From Eupeodes corollae (Eukaryota; Arthropoda; Insecta; Diptera; Syrphidae): a DNA stretch of 64,000 nt. The notes under the pieces were generated by a model that ran no database searches, had not been told where the DNA came from, and saw nothing but the letters and a program-made list of their open reading frames with translations. This document shows positions 1 to 10,639 of this stretch, in pieces. Every line of letters begins with the position of its first letter. The stretch's first letter is position 1. Made by a program: the position numbers and the translations under genes. The stretch lies in the NCBI RefSeq assembly GCF_945859685.1, contig NC_079149.1, forward strand, positions 127,002,065-127,066,064, given 5' to 3'.

Positions 1-329
1 TTTAATGATAATAATACATACATTGTGTCATATGAAGGAAAGAATGACAGCTTGTCACTCCTGTTGACATTTTGAAGTTTAATGAATTCTTTGGCTGCCA
101 TCTTGAATTTTAGTTTGATTTTCAAGGTTACTTTAGTAAATTTATGAACTCTCTTAATCACGCAAAACTTCTTCATGAGGGAGACTTATTGACTCTTACA
201 CAATCCTATGAAAATTCTTTTACTATTTAAGAAGATAAATAAGACAGTAATCACTTCATAAGACCTTGGGTACTAATGAAAACATGGTACAAAGAATAAC
301 TTTTCAATAAAAGTGCAATAAAATTGAAT

Positions 330-402
330 TGTTTCCGCCCGGGATCGAACCGGGGGCCTTCCGCGTGTTAGGCGGATGTGATAACCACTACACCACGGAA
401 AC
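330..402 (-). tRNA. tRNA-Val-AAC: tRNA-Val (anticodon AAC)
   Basis: A complete 73-nt tRNA cloverleaf reads on the minus strand. The acceptor arms GTTTCCG and CGGAAAC pair over 7 bp and the discriminator base is A. The anticodon loop is CTAACAC on the stem TCCGC/GCGGA, which puts AAC at plus-strand 367-369 and predicts valine. The T arm CCGGTTCGATCCCGG is the internal B box. The 3' CCA is not encoded, as normal in eukaryotes. A run of four T on the minus strand lies within about 10 nt of the 3' end and could terminate RNA polymerase III. The sequence is identical to the tRNA at 9228-9300. Confidence 0.97.
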
Positions 403-1400
403 ATATGTTTTTAATGATTTTATTTTCTGATGGCGCCTTTCAATAACCATATACGAAAATATTAAGCCCCAACATTGTGAATGACTTTCTTTGAGACTTT
501 TGGAGGAAAAAAATTTAATCAATGCCAGAAAGATGTGCGTTCTTGAGTATAAGGTAAACTAGGTCGAAGATGTGATGTGAACTGTCAGCTTGTCACTGAT
601 TAAAAAGTTTTATTATCAAAAATGTTTTGTGTGCAAAATTATGTCCTTGAAACAAAAGATTTAAGAGACTCAGCGAAAGAAACAAAAAGTAGCTATGCTG
701 GTCTTTCCTTGAACACACGGCTACACTACTTGCTCTTTGAGATACACATTGATTTTGTGTAAGAATGCTTTTACCAAAAACTAAAGCTTGGTAAACATCA
801 CGTTATTGATTTTGGGCCGGGTTAACAGTTTTGCTTGAGTCATATAGTGTGTTCAGTGCACACATCGTGTCATATACGCGGGAATGACAGTTTGACACTC
901 ACAAGTGGGTTACAGCTTTTTGGATTTAGTTACACTAAAACAAGTGTAGGTGTTTGATATAAAATATATGCATATTGTGTTGCTTTATTTATTCTTATTT
1001 TAAGATAAAAGAATCGTCCATATTTAATTTATTTAAAAATATTGATTCGAAAGGTTTCAGTAACATAATACAAGGAATAGACGTGTGGGAATCAAATGTC
1101 AAGTTTGACATACAAATGTCAAAAAATCACTCTGCTTATATCAACAACTCATTAATTGAATTCAATAATTTTGGAGAATTCGGGGAACGTTATCGATAAG
1201 CCACCATAACATGACCTGTCATGTACATGTACACATTTAACAGGTGTCAGTTAATAATATTTGTACCACCGTGAGCGTGGGCAAAAAATAATTAGTTGAA
1301 AATGTCAAAAATTGGTTGACATGTTTTCTTGTGTCACATGAATAGCGCAAGACCATTCAAAGTAAAGAAAATAAAAGAAAATCTGATAGTTTAGGTAAAT
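403..1400. other. Intergenic, no gene seen
   Basis: AT-rich sequence with only short chance frames. A short motif related to TGACAGCTTGTCACT appears at about 45-60, 580-597 and 883-900, around the tRNA. It looks like a degenerate local repeat. No coding or RNA gene is supported. Confidence 0.5.
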
Positions 1401-1420
1401 ACTAGTTTTATTGAATGGAT

Positions 1421-1720
1421 TTAAATATTTTTTAGTAAAGTGTGAATTACTTCAATTAACCTGTGGTTGATGGATTCATAGAGTGCTGTCTGATAATTGA
1501 GCGAAATTTGGTCCCAGGACCGTTTTATGGCTTCAATAATCTTTTCGGTTTTTTTTTTATTGCCGTCCTCTTTCGAAGACTTTCTTGAAAGCCATCCACA
1601 GACGTCCATAATGTTTCGGTCAGGAGAATACGAAGGCCATGGTAAAAGGTTCACATTTCGACCATAAATCCAGGATTTTGTTGTTCGTGCGGTATGTATT
1701 GGTACATTATCTTGGGCTCC
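1421..1720 (-). pseudogene. Tc1-like transposase, C-terminal fragment
   Basis: Read on the minus strand from 1720 downward, the frame gives a QDNVPIHTARTTKSW block, then LPWPSYSPDRNI and a C-terminal helix-rich tail ending in IEVIHTLLKNI. These match the second catalytic Asp block (QDNAPIHTA) and the WPSYSPDLNIIEN block of Tc1/mariner transposases. At the last block one codon is lost and the catalytic Glu reads as part of NIMDVCG, so the DDE triad is broken. The fragment stops at a junction near 1720. The matching N-terminal DNA-binding part lies about 2.4 kb away at 4140-4340, beyond an inserted Transib element. This is a dead copy. Confidence 0.75.
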
Positions 1721-1831
1721 CGGAAATTACGCCAGAATTTTTCCTGGAAAAAACGTCAGAAAATTCTTCATACAAAATTCTGGCTTATAAACAAAGTTAT
1801 TGACATTTTCCTTAAATTTGAGGGTTTTCGA

Positions 1832-3817
1832 TTTTTGTATGGGAGAGCGGAAAAAATTTTGTAAAGTCTGAACTATTAAACAAATTTTAATGAAATTTGA
1901 AACACATGTTAAGATTAGTCTTATACATTTTGAACAAAATATTATTACTAACTATGTATATTATAAAATTAAATAAATAAATAGATAAATACTCGTACAT
2001 ACAAAAAATAAATAAAAAACAATTATGAAGTAGTAATTTTATGCCGCCAAAATGAGGTTTTTAGCGTCTGCGCTGATTGGAAGTATTTTCTTTTTTGCCT
2101 GTGGCCTTAAAGCTGTTATTATTGGATCTGAGGATATGAGTATATGATGCATCACATCTTCATTCGTCGCAATTCGTATTTTCTGTATTTTCTCGAATAA
2201 AACCTGCGGTAGGCTTTATAATCCTTATTTCGGCATTCTTGGGCTTCCTCGGAGACCGATCCAACAGGAAATGCATAGCTTTTAATTATTTCTTCCCGAT
2301 GGATCAAAACCTTATGTACGGTTGCTGGAATATTGTACCATTTATATTTCTCAACAAACAGTTCAACAGTTTCCCACATGTAAGCTGCACTTTTTTTTAA
2401 ATCTAATTTTTCATTCGACGTTATTACTTCAAGGACAACAGCAAACCGCCGAATTAGGGATTCACTATAGCTCCAGTGATTTCTGAAGTCATGGTTGGAT
2501 TTGCAAAAAATCTTCTGGGGGTGTTGCCGTCATTACTTGTCCCCGTACCTTGTTTTACAAGATCGACAATGATGCCCAGGTTTTCACGAAACTCCTACTG
2601 AATTTTCTTCTTCTGAGCATCTCTAATATGGCGGGTCTCATTGTTGGTTCTCCATGCTTTAAATGGCAAATTGTAGGCAACATGGAGGATACACTCCATA
2701 AATTTTATCCGAGCGTGAAGAGGAGACATTCCCATTTTCAAAGCTTCCCTGTTTACAGCTTTGGTTCTTATATTTGTCAGGTTATTCATTCCAGAAGTTG
2801 TAGTTCCACATATGAAACATATGAAGAAGCTGCAGGAGTTTCTTCCCGTCCAGCATTGTGAAGATGAGTTCGTAGTTGACTGTAAACTGACGTTCACCTA
2901 TTTGAATTATCGTCTGAGTTAAATTACTGATTTCCGTATCTATTCTTTGTTTCTCGTTTCGTATGATTTCTGCAGTTTCTTTTGCAAAAGAAAATTGGAT
3001 GGCTCTGCAGTATCTTGTAGAAGATGGTCGATCGTTGTTCCACACAATAATTTCCCTGTTATCCTCCATAGTCATTTGCGCATTGGTACCAAAGATGATA
3101 TAAACATATTAGCGTCCGAAGTTTCTTCATTGTCAAATGTTTGACTGTATTGTGGTTGTGATTTTGAACATCATGTCCATTAGTAATAAGTTCACTACAC
3201 AACACCGAATAAGGAATTTCGATTGAATGCATTTTAATGTATTGAATTCACTATATATGCATGATTGTTATTATTTTTCACTTCACTTTCACTTATTGGT
3301 TGATCAAAGAGTAAAAATTTTTCTTTAACAACTTGCACAAATGGTCAATAACTCAATACTGACTTTATTTTAATTAAATCCTTTATATATATAGATTTAA
3401 GTAAGAGATTTTATTCTAGTAAGTCAGGTAATACAAAATTACGCAATACACAACAAAAACAAAGCAATAAAACTTTAAAAATAACACCTTTTTTATTTCT
3501 ACCTGCCTTTTAGCAAAAAATAAAAAAAATAAAGGATTATCGAAAATAGAACAATTAAATTATTTAAGAAGATAGAGAATTTATTTAAAGGAACTTCGGA
3601 AAAAAAAAACAATCTTAAAATTTGTTGAAAATACGGTTCGCGATTTGAGTAAAATTATTTTTCAACTTTGAGGGCTTGTAAATCAGAACATACATTATAA
3701 ATATATGTTAAAAAATACTTTTAAATCATACGCTCGGCTAAGAGTACTTAAACATAAAATTTAAAAGGATAAATATGACTTCTTAAAAAGACTTTTTTCC
3801 GCTCTCGCACCACTGTG
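1832..3817 (-). mobile_element. Transib DNA transposon relic
   Basis: The right end reads CACTGTG at 3811-3817, so on the minus strand the element begins CACAGTG, the form of Transib ends and of V(D)J recombination signal heptamers. The 14-mer GAGAGCGGAAAAAA just inside this end recurs at 1843-1856 on the plus strand, forming inner terminal inverted repeats. The outer left end is decayed. The flank after 3817 starts CGCCG in a short GC-rich patch, fitting the GC-rich target preference known for Transib. Internal sequence encodes broken Transib transposase. The boundaries are my inference; the left boundary is uncertain by about 10 bp. Confidence 0.6.
2152..3075 (-). pseudogene. Transib (RAG1-like) transposase relic
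   Basis: Three adjacent minus-strand frames together follow the core of Transib transposase in the right order. 3075-2782 gives a PSSTRYCRAIQFSFAKET block and the FTMLDGK block. 2897-2595 gives an ICFICGTTTSGMNN piece (zinc-finger-like CxxC region) and MSPLHARIKFMECILHVAY. 2379-2152 gives KYKWYNIPATVHKVLIHR and SVSEEAQECRNKDYKAYRRF, the block holding the last catalytic Glu and corresponding to the ESGNK region of RAG1. Frameshifts separate the pieces, and the stretch between 2595 and 2379 keeps no open frame. The element can no longer code for a working enzyme. Family assignment rests on remembered motifs, not on a search. Confidence 0.65.
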
Positions 3818-3991
3818 CGCCGTAACCGCGCTGGCCCGCGCCGTGTCCGAAACGCACGCCCGCGACCGACCTCCCGCGGGTGCATGTCAGGGGCTGTTTT
3901 ATCCTGTTGTGATAAAATGTCTACAATATTGACTAAGTAGCGACTTTTAAAATGCAAAACATTTTCTGGCATTTTTTCCAAATTGATATTA

Positions 3992-4037
3992 GGAAATTAG
4001 GCCAGAATATATCAATTGGTCTTCTGGCCTAATTTCC
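3992..4037. repeat. 16-bp perfect inverted repeat
   Basis: GGAAATTAGGCCAGAA at 3992-4007 is the exact reverse complement of TTCTGGCCTAATTTCC at 4022-4037, with a 14-bp loop. Near copies of the same motif lie at 1722-1737 (one mismatch), about 1745-1761, 3964-3980 and 4092-4108. They form a set of repeats on both sides of the Transib relic. They may be terminal and sub-terminal repeats of another element that received the Transib insertion. Confidence 0.75.
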
Positions 4038-4139
4038 ATTTTGGTTTCTGTTTTTTTTCCATTTCTGTCTAGAACAATTTCCAATGTTTCTGGCTTATTT
4101 TCCACAAACAATTCTGCAGCATTCTATTCTTATTTATTT

Positions 4140-4340
4140 TTTTTTGGTGTCTGCCCTCTGTATCACCCGAGTAACAGTCGATCTACTAGCATTTTCTCTA
4201 GCCTGATTTTACTAATGGAAAGCCTTGAATTTGAAGCAGCTCTCACTATTGCCCGCCTTTTCCGAAATGATGTGACTTTCTTGACTCTTCTTTTGTGGTT
4301 TGTTCCTATGCATGTGACACGAAGTGTATTTAAAAAAATT
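4140..4340 (-). pseudogene. Tc1-like transposase, N-terminal HTH fragment
   Basis: On the minus strand one frame gives RKRRAIVRAASNSRLSISKI and, after a frameshift, ENASRSTVTRVIQRADTKK. The order of a basic helix, a short spacer and a SRSTVTR recognition helix matches the paired helix-turn-helix domain at the start of Tc1-like transposases. It is probably the 5' end of the copy whose catalytic part lies at 1421-1720. Several frameshifts and stops show it is dead. The plus-strand frame across this region is a shadow. Confidence 0.55.
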
Positions 4341-4379
4341 AGTTCTATAAAATTATCTATAATTAATCAAAAATGAATA

Positions 4380-5986
4380 TTTAGTATTAATTAATGCATA
4401 TCAACAATGTTTTTGTAGTCTTTTTATTGTTTTTGAGCTTTGAATAAAAACACCCGCAGTATTATAATTTATATTAGACTTAAGAATTCCAGGGGCTGAA
4501 AATATAAAAAAGTAACATCTGTATAAATATTTAAATGCTATATGCAAATTTGAGTATTTAATATTTACCGTTACTTAAGTCTTTTGAATTCAATCGTTTT
4601 CTATAGAAAAACACGACATCGAGATCAAAAGTAATTTGAGGTATTCAAAATAGAGAATCCCAGTGTATGTAGCGTTTTCCAATAAGAGATTTTATTCTGA
4701 ATGATCCATTTTTTATGCATCAGTCAATTTGAATCTTTTATCTTTTTCATAGTTAAAAATTAGAACATCATTTATAAAAATAGAAAGATAAACGTCGCTA
4801 AAAAATGCTAAAGGTTTTGAAATCGAAAAAGGTAAGACCAAAGCACCTTGAGGTCGTAAAAAACTTAAAACTACAGATTTGAATCAAACATGACATTACG
4901 ATGTTAGAGAAGTTGAAAATATTGGGTCCGTGTACCTGTTATCGCCTCTACAGCGTAAGCCTTTGGGTGTATTGAGTTAACACTTTTAAATTAAGGCTAC
5001 AATCAGATTCACGTAAGGCGTTCTTTTCTTTTCTAAAGACCAAAATAACAGTCAAACATTAAAAATTCGAATTTACTCAAATACGACCACATTCATTTGT
5101 ATGAAATTTCCTCTAAATTATTTTCTTAACTTGGTTTTTTTCAATATAATACAATATTTTTGTAATTAAATATATTTGTTCTTAAATTTCCTCAATTTGA
5201 ATCAATTTGTATTGTCGAAATAATTCTTATTGGTCAAATATTTTGTTCTGGGTTTTATTTCTAAAACATAGGCTGGCATGCAAACCTTTTCGTAACTTCT
5301 AATCTGTGCCCATTTAAAAATAGGTCTAAAAGTTTAACAAAATATTTAAAACAATTAATTACCAGTTTTTTTTGTTTTAGTAGGTTTTCGTTGTTTTGTA
5401 AAAAAAGTTGTAAGATTGATGTTTTTAAATAAAAAAATACTTAAAAGTAACAGCAATATTTTTCAAATTGTAAAATAAGTTCCATTTCAATATTCGTTTG
5501 TGTTCCCGAGAAGAAGGTTCTTAAAAGAAAAATAAAGATTGCATTTGCCTAAGACCACAGAATTAGATCATTTTTAAGTTAACTCATTTATTAACGAGGT
5601 ATCTTGAATCAAACATTAATTTTTACAAACATTTTGTATTTATTTTGTAGATTTGAATTCTCGTGACAAAACTGAATTTTGAATTTTTATACAAAGTTGT
5701 TCTTATGTTGAAAAAAGTATTTTTTATATGATGAAATAAGTTTGGATCCAATATTTTTAATTTTTGCCAAAGTATTCATTTTTTACCAACTTCTAATAAT
5801 GTTTTTTTTTTTAGATTTCATTTTTTTAAACATTGATTTCCGTTTTTCTCAAAATTAAACTAATTGTTAAAAACTCCATTCTACATCGCATAAATTTGTC
5901 TTTGAAATCCTTTTTTTTTCCTTAAAAATATTTGTTTTCAGTTAAAACCGTGAATTAATTTTTTTTTCAAAATCATATTAGTTTGG
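4380..5986. other. Intergenic, no gene seen
   Basis: Very AT-rich sequence with T and A runs. I see no coding frame of note, no RNA gene and no repeat structure I can support. Confidence 0.5.
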
Positions 5987-6610
5987 TATAACAGCGATTT
6001 ATTCTATGCTGCTCAAGTGTGGGGAGCGAAGCAATATGAAGATGTGGAAAAATTGTTGCGCTTTTACGTTAAAAGGATCTTCCGTCTGCCACCAAATCCG
6101 AAGAACTATATAGTTAAGTATTAAACGGGACTGCAGCCACTCTTTGTACGAACATTTCGATAGCAGATTGATTATGTGCTCAAAATCATGAACATGGATA
6201 ATTACCAGTAACCGAAGAGAGAGGTCGAGATGGTATGCAGAATGGATGAAACTTGCTATGGAGAGTGACATGGACCTTAACATTGATAACCTTGATTTCA
6301 ATCAAAAGTGGATGACATGTTATGGGGAAAATGCTTTAATGAAGCAACTGGGTCTCTGCACAGAGCAGTTAACAATCAACTCAACCACAATTTGGAGGGA
6401 AGAAATATTTCCGTGCTGAATACAACGTAGAGGAAATTTCGATGACCGGAAAGCTGCGTGGTTAACTCGTACCTCTTAACTTCATTCCACATAGGGAGGA
6501 TTTACCAATATTATGCTCCCTATGTAATCTACAAGTGAGAGAAGATGTATTTCACTTCACCGGTAAATGTCCAATTCTTATATATCGATATTATGGAGTT
6601 ACTTACACAA
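5987..6610 (+). pseudogene. LINE retrotransposon relic, C-terminal end
   Basis: The plus strand reads DLFYAAQVWGAKQYEDVEKL followed by RFYVKRIFRLPPNPKNYIV, then frameshifted pieces, ending near 6600 with FHFTGKCPIL. This series (a YGAQVWG block after the reverse transcriptase, a KRIFRLP block, and a Cys/His FHF.G.CPI block near the end) is typical of the C-terminal part of non-LTR retrotransposon ORF2. The same blocks occur in the longer relic at 15240-17149, so the two belong to one family. Stops and shifts abound. The reverse-transcriptase core is missing, as in a 5'-truncated copy. The longest minus-strand frame here is a shadow. Confidence 0.7.
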
Positions 6611-6619
6611 AAAGTAGTG

Positions 6620-9227
6620 ATTTCTGAAAATTTACTATTAACCTTGAAAACGTCAATTTCTAAGGTTCGTTTATACCTTTTTTTGACATACAGAAACTTA
6701 TGGAAAATATGAATTTCATATCTGTGATCTGAGACTCACTACCTTAACCTAGAAATTTCGAACGTTATCATCAAACATTTTCAGCAGACCTTGACTTTTT
6801 CGAAAAATCAAAGAATATGATGTCTCTCTAATCCAAACATTAAAACTATCACAATTTTCTCAACTCCAACTTTGATAACTTAATAATCAACACAGCTGAT
6901 AAACTATTATTTAAGATGTTTAGAAGAATTGTTCCTACGCTGTTACTACACTCCGAAAGATTTCGTAGTTTTCTCTAAAGAAATTTCTCGAAAATTGTTT
7001 GTTAGCTGAGTACAATCGATTGTCAGATATTACCATTATGTCAGATCTATCAGTAAGAAATACTGAACTAATTGTCTTACGATCAAACCAAGTAAACTAC
7101 GAAATTGCATGACTCTTAAATTAAATTTGCAAGCCATAAGCAAGGAGATAACTTGTCATTGATAGGTATTTGGTTACGGACAACTCATTAGAAGCTTTTG
7201 TCATAGCACGATTTATGATGAATTTCCAAACCTTATTGAGTATAAATCTCAAGACAGTTTGACACTCCTACTGTCAAACCATAGACAACACTCATCGAAA
7301 ATTTTTTAGGCTTTAAAATGCATGCTCGTTAACTTCAACTTTTAAGTCAAACGTTGAAATTTTGGGATCCGGTAAAAGTTAAAGAAAAAAATTGACACGG
7401 GAAAATGTGCGTAAACTTAACCCAATTTGGCACCTTACACATCACACTTAGGAGTTTACTTATCATAGCAGTTCACACTTCGGAGTTAACATTTCTTAAA
7501 TCAATTTCGTTCTCAATTCACGCACCATACATCAATCTTCGTATATTACAGACTTCACATTCGAACATCAATCCGCTAAGAAACAAGAGCGACAGTTAAA
7601 ATTACGTATTGTAAATTTGGAGTCCTGGTGAATGATACAAATGCAAAAACCCTAACCCGGACTTATTTAAGTTTAAATGGGTAAATGTCCAATTCTTAAA
7701 GACATCAGGAGAAATGTTCTTGGAACGGGTTTTGTGAACGAAAATGAAATCGTATCATTGTTGAACGAAGTCGACTTTAAAAAACTATATATGTATTGCA
7801 AACTGGTTCTTAATTATAGGAGGAGAATAAGAAGAATAAGGTGAATAAGAGTTTCTGAAGATAATATTTAATTTTAATAGTAAACTATTAAAAAAAAAAC
7901 TTTATTAAATCATGCACCTAATTCCTTTATTTATAAATTATATTTCATACAAAATAAGTTTCCAATTTTTGTTTTGTCAACTAGGAGACTGCAGAATGCT
8001 ATGCTTTTTTTTTACTATGAAATTAAACCGGAGTCAGTACGGATGTACAAACGTACGTACACACACTTGCACACACAGTCACCTTTCTAAAAATCTTTAT
8101 TTATGTCAAAAGAACTTTAAAACGTCGAAAAATTTTAAAATTCTCAATTCGACAAATCTGAGCGATTACAATACCCTTCCATAACTTCACCTAGCTAAGG
8201 TAAGTATTGTTTCAATTGGTATTTGCTTGAAGACAACTTTTCATAATATGGATTGGGACACTAAAAACTAAGATTTCATTAAAAACTAAAAGCACTTACC
8301 TCTGAAAGCCTAATGTATCTAACCCATAATCACTAAACTTAACCTCTCATCACGTTCTTTTAAGGAATTCCTATTATAGCTTGAAGAACTGGTTGCAATT
8401 TAAACACTTAATATTCGTATGTTGTTGATAATACTTGATATGTGGCAACAAACATTTCTGCATACGAATATTTTAGTTTGGGTTGAATATTTAGTCATAT
8501 TGACCCATTCTCATAGTAGTTGGCCAAAAGCCTTACCATTAGCTAGAATTTTTGATCATCCCACTTAATTAAAAAACATTTCAAAATGTCAGTGGGGTAA
8601 ACTCAACACATTAGAAATATTGTATATGCTACTTAAATATCCCAACAATATTTTATGCATAAACATAACTCGTTGTTCATTTGAATTTTTAAACATTCAA
8701 AATAAATCACTTAAAAATACAAACAAAAAATAGTATCTAGATATTTATTTATATTTTTCCATGCCAGCACAATAATTCACTCAAAGTCGTCAGACAACAA
8801 CATTTTTATATGAAAAAGTGCGTGTTAGGCGAATAAATCTTTTCTCATTGAGATACATATTTTTTCTCTTAATAATGTTTCACTTTCCCCTAAAACAATC
8901 GACTTAATGTGAACTCGTATTTTTAGCAAAATCACATATCTACAAACCTACAAGATACAAATTTTGAGATAAAAATAATGCCTAAAGCAAATCAGCTGCG
9001 TGCGATGGATTTATCAATTCAAAAACTTGTATTCGATGTTATCGCGTTATCTACGTCGAGTCGTATATATGTTAATATGTCAACATTGGCGAACTGCCAT
9101 ATGATTGTTTATTTAGCAGGTGTTTGTTTACTTATGCGATGATAAATATCATTTCGATTTAATTAAGGTATCAATTTCATTTAATGTGGATTAAGTAGCA
9201 AGTTTTCAGATTGACTAAAAATCAAGT
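6620..9227. other. Intergenic, no gene seen
   Basis: AT-rich sequence with no supported gene. It contains a 12-bp perfect inverted repeat: AATATTCGTATG at 8409-8420 and CATACGAATATT at 8461-8472. Nothing else can be named. Confidence 0.5.
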
Positions 9228-9300
9228 GTTTCCGTGGTGTAGTGGTTATCACATCCGCCTAACACGCGGAAGGCCCCCGGTTCGATCCCGGGCGGAAACA
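9228..9300 (+). tRNA. tRNA-Val-AAC: tRNA-Val (anticodon AAC)
   Basis: A complete 73-nt cloverleaf: acceptor GTTTCCG/CGGAAAC, anticodon stem TCCGC/GCGGA with loop CTAACAC (AAC at 9261-9263), T arm CCGGTTCGATCCCGG and discriminator A. There is no intron. The internal A and B boxes look intact, and a T5 run about 10 nt downstream (near 9310) can end RNA polymerase III transcription. It is identical over all 73 nt to the minus-strand copy at 330-402, about 8.8 kb away. Confidence 0.98.
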
Positions 9301-10244
9301 GAATCAATATTTTTGATAGACCTAAGTTTAAGTGGTTTTTGTATTGGACAACAAATTTTGAATTCCTTAATTTTTGATAAGATTTAAATTCTCTTAATTT
9401 ACAAATATTTCAGATTTTCTGACAAAGTGTCTTCTAAAAAAAAGTGTCCCCCCTAAGGCTAAAATTTCTTGACTTTTTATGACGTTTAATATGCAAGAGA
9501 CAAACAAAGCATGATAAGGCTTTCTCCATTCGCTTAGTACGGCTCAAGAACGAATCTCTGCATTTCACAATAATACAGAACACGGGCTGAAGGATAAACT
9601 GAATGCCCATTTGTAGAAGCGCTTTCATAAAGCTTAAGCTTTTTAAGGGGAGTAAAGCAAGTGACGAGTTCACTTAAGTATAGTCCATTTAAATAAGGTT
9701 AAAGGAAGGGTGAGGCAAGAAACTTCAAGTTGATATTTAAGTTACGTCAATATTGTTATTGTCACCGATTATTTTAATTGCTCTTTTTTGAATACTGTGA
9801 CGAAAAGTGATACTACAAACAAACAGATCTAATCGTCAGCATCTCCTTATCAGCGTCTACTCGTCAGCACTTACTTGTCAGCCCAACTGACGGCGAAAGA
9901 GAAACATTATTATAATTTTGGATAGCAGGCAGCGTGGTTCGCTTCAGGTTAAAAAAAAGAGAATTAATAAAGTTTTTGGTTAATTTGCAACAATACTTTC
10001 CAATGAGTATGTTTCAAGGCCTCAGCCTCCTATGATTTTTATAATTGAAGCAAGTTCAGAAAGAGACAACATTTCTCGTATCGTCTCAGAAAACGCAAAA
10101 CTCTTGTTGTATTTTTGGCTACATCGTGTATATTATCGTTACGCAAGAGTATTTTGGAGATAGGTATACATGCCAGGTATTTCGAAATGTTCAGTTTCCA
10201 GTGGAAAAAATGGTATATTCTAAACATTTTAGTTCCCCCACTTA
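9301..10244. other. Intergenic, no gene seen
   Basis: No gene is supported. A series of GTCAGC-type words lies near 9835-9890 (CGTCAGCATCTCC, CAGCGTCTACTCGTCAGCAC), which may be a small degenerate repeat. Confidence 0.45.
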
Positions 10245-10460
10245 AAAATACTGTCTAGGTCAATACTTATTAAATTTATCACTTTCGTTGAAGACACACA
10301 TCCGTAGAGTTGGGTTGTTAATCTAAAAAAGAATATGTGAAGCTTAAAGTTCTATTCAGCGAACAAGTACGCAAAAGCTTTAGGCAACAAATCTTTATCA
10401 AAAATGAAAAATAGTGGCCGAGTTGGGACCGAACCCTGAGGCACACCAGCTTTTATTAAT
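10245..10460 (-). pseudogene. Reverse transcriptase fragment (LINE)
   Basis: Near 10455-10410 the minus strand reads KAGVPQGSVPTRPLFFIFDKDL, matching the NAGVPQGSVLSPLLF.IF.NDL block of the palm of non-LTR reverse transcriptases (Jockey-like clades). Weaker similarity continues toward 10245. Only about 70 codons remain, with stops on both sides. It lies next to the RTE-type relic at 10640-11995 but its QGSV block is of a different type, so I take it as a separate fragment. Confidence 0.5.
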
Positions 10461-10639
10461 TTTTTTTTTCAGACTTAAATCCATCCAAAACTACATTTAT
10501 TGATCGGTTCTACAGAAAACGTCTTATCAAACTAAGATGACATTCCTTGAAACCGAAATCACAATTATCATAATAATCAATTATGTTTGAAAATCTTAAT
10601 TTTTTTCGAATCGTTGTACAAATTTATTTTATTGATCCG

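Noticed and set aside
3748..3981. An Arg-rich minus-strand frame over the GC-rich patch
   Set aside because: It crosses the proposed Transib end and owes its openness to local GC content; no known domain.
8409..8472. A 12-bp inverted repeat that could form a hairpin, considered as a microRNA precursor
   Set aside because: The stem is too short and the 40-nt loop does not pair well, so it does not have the shape of a microRNA precursor.
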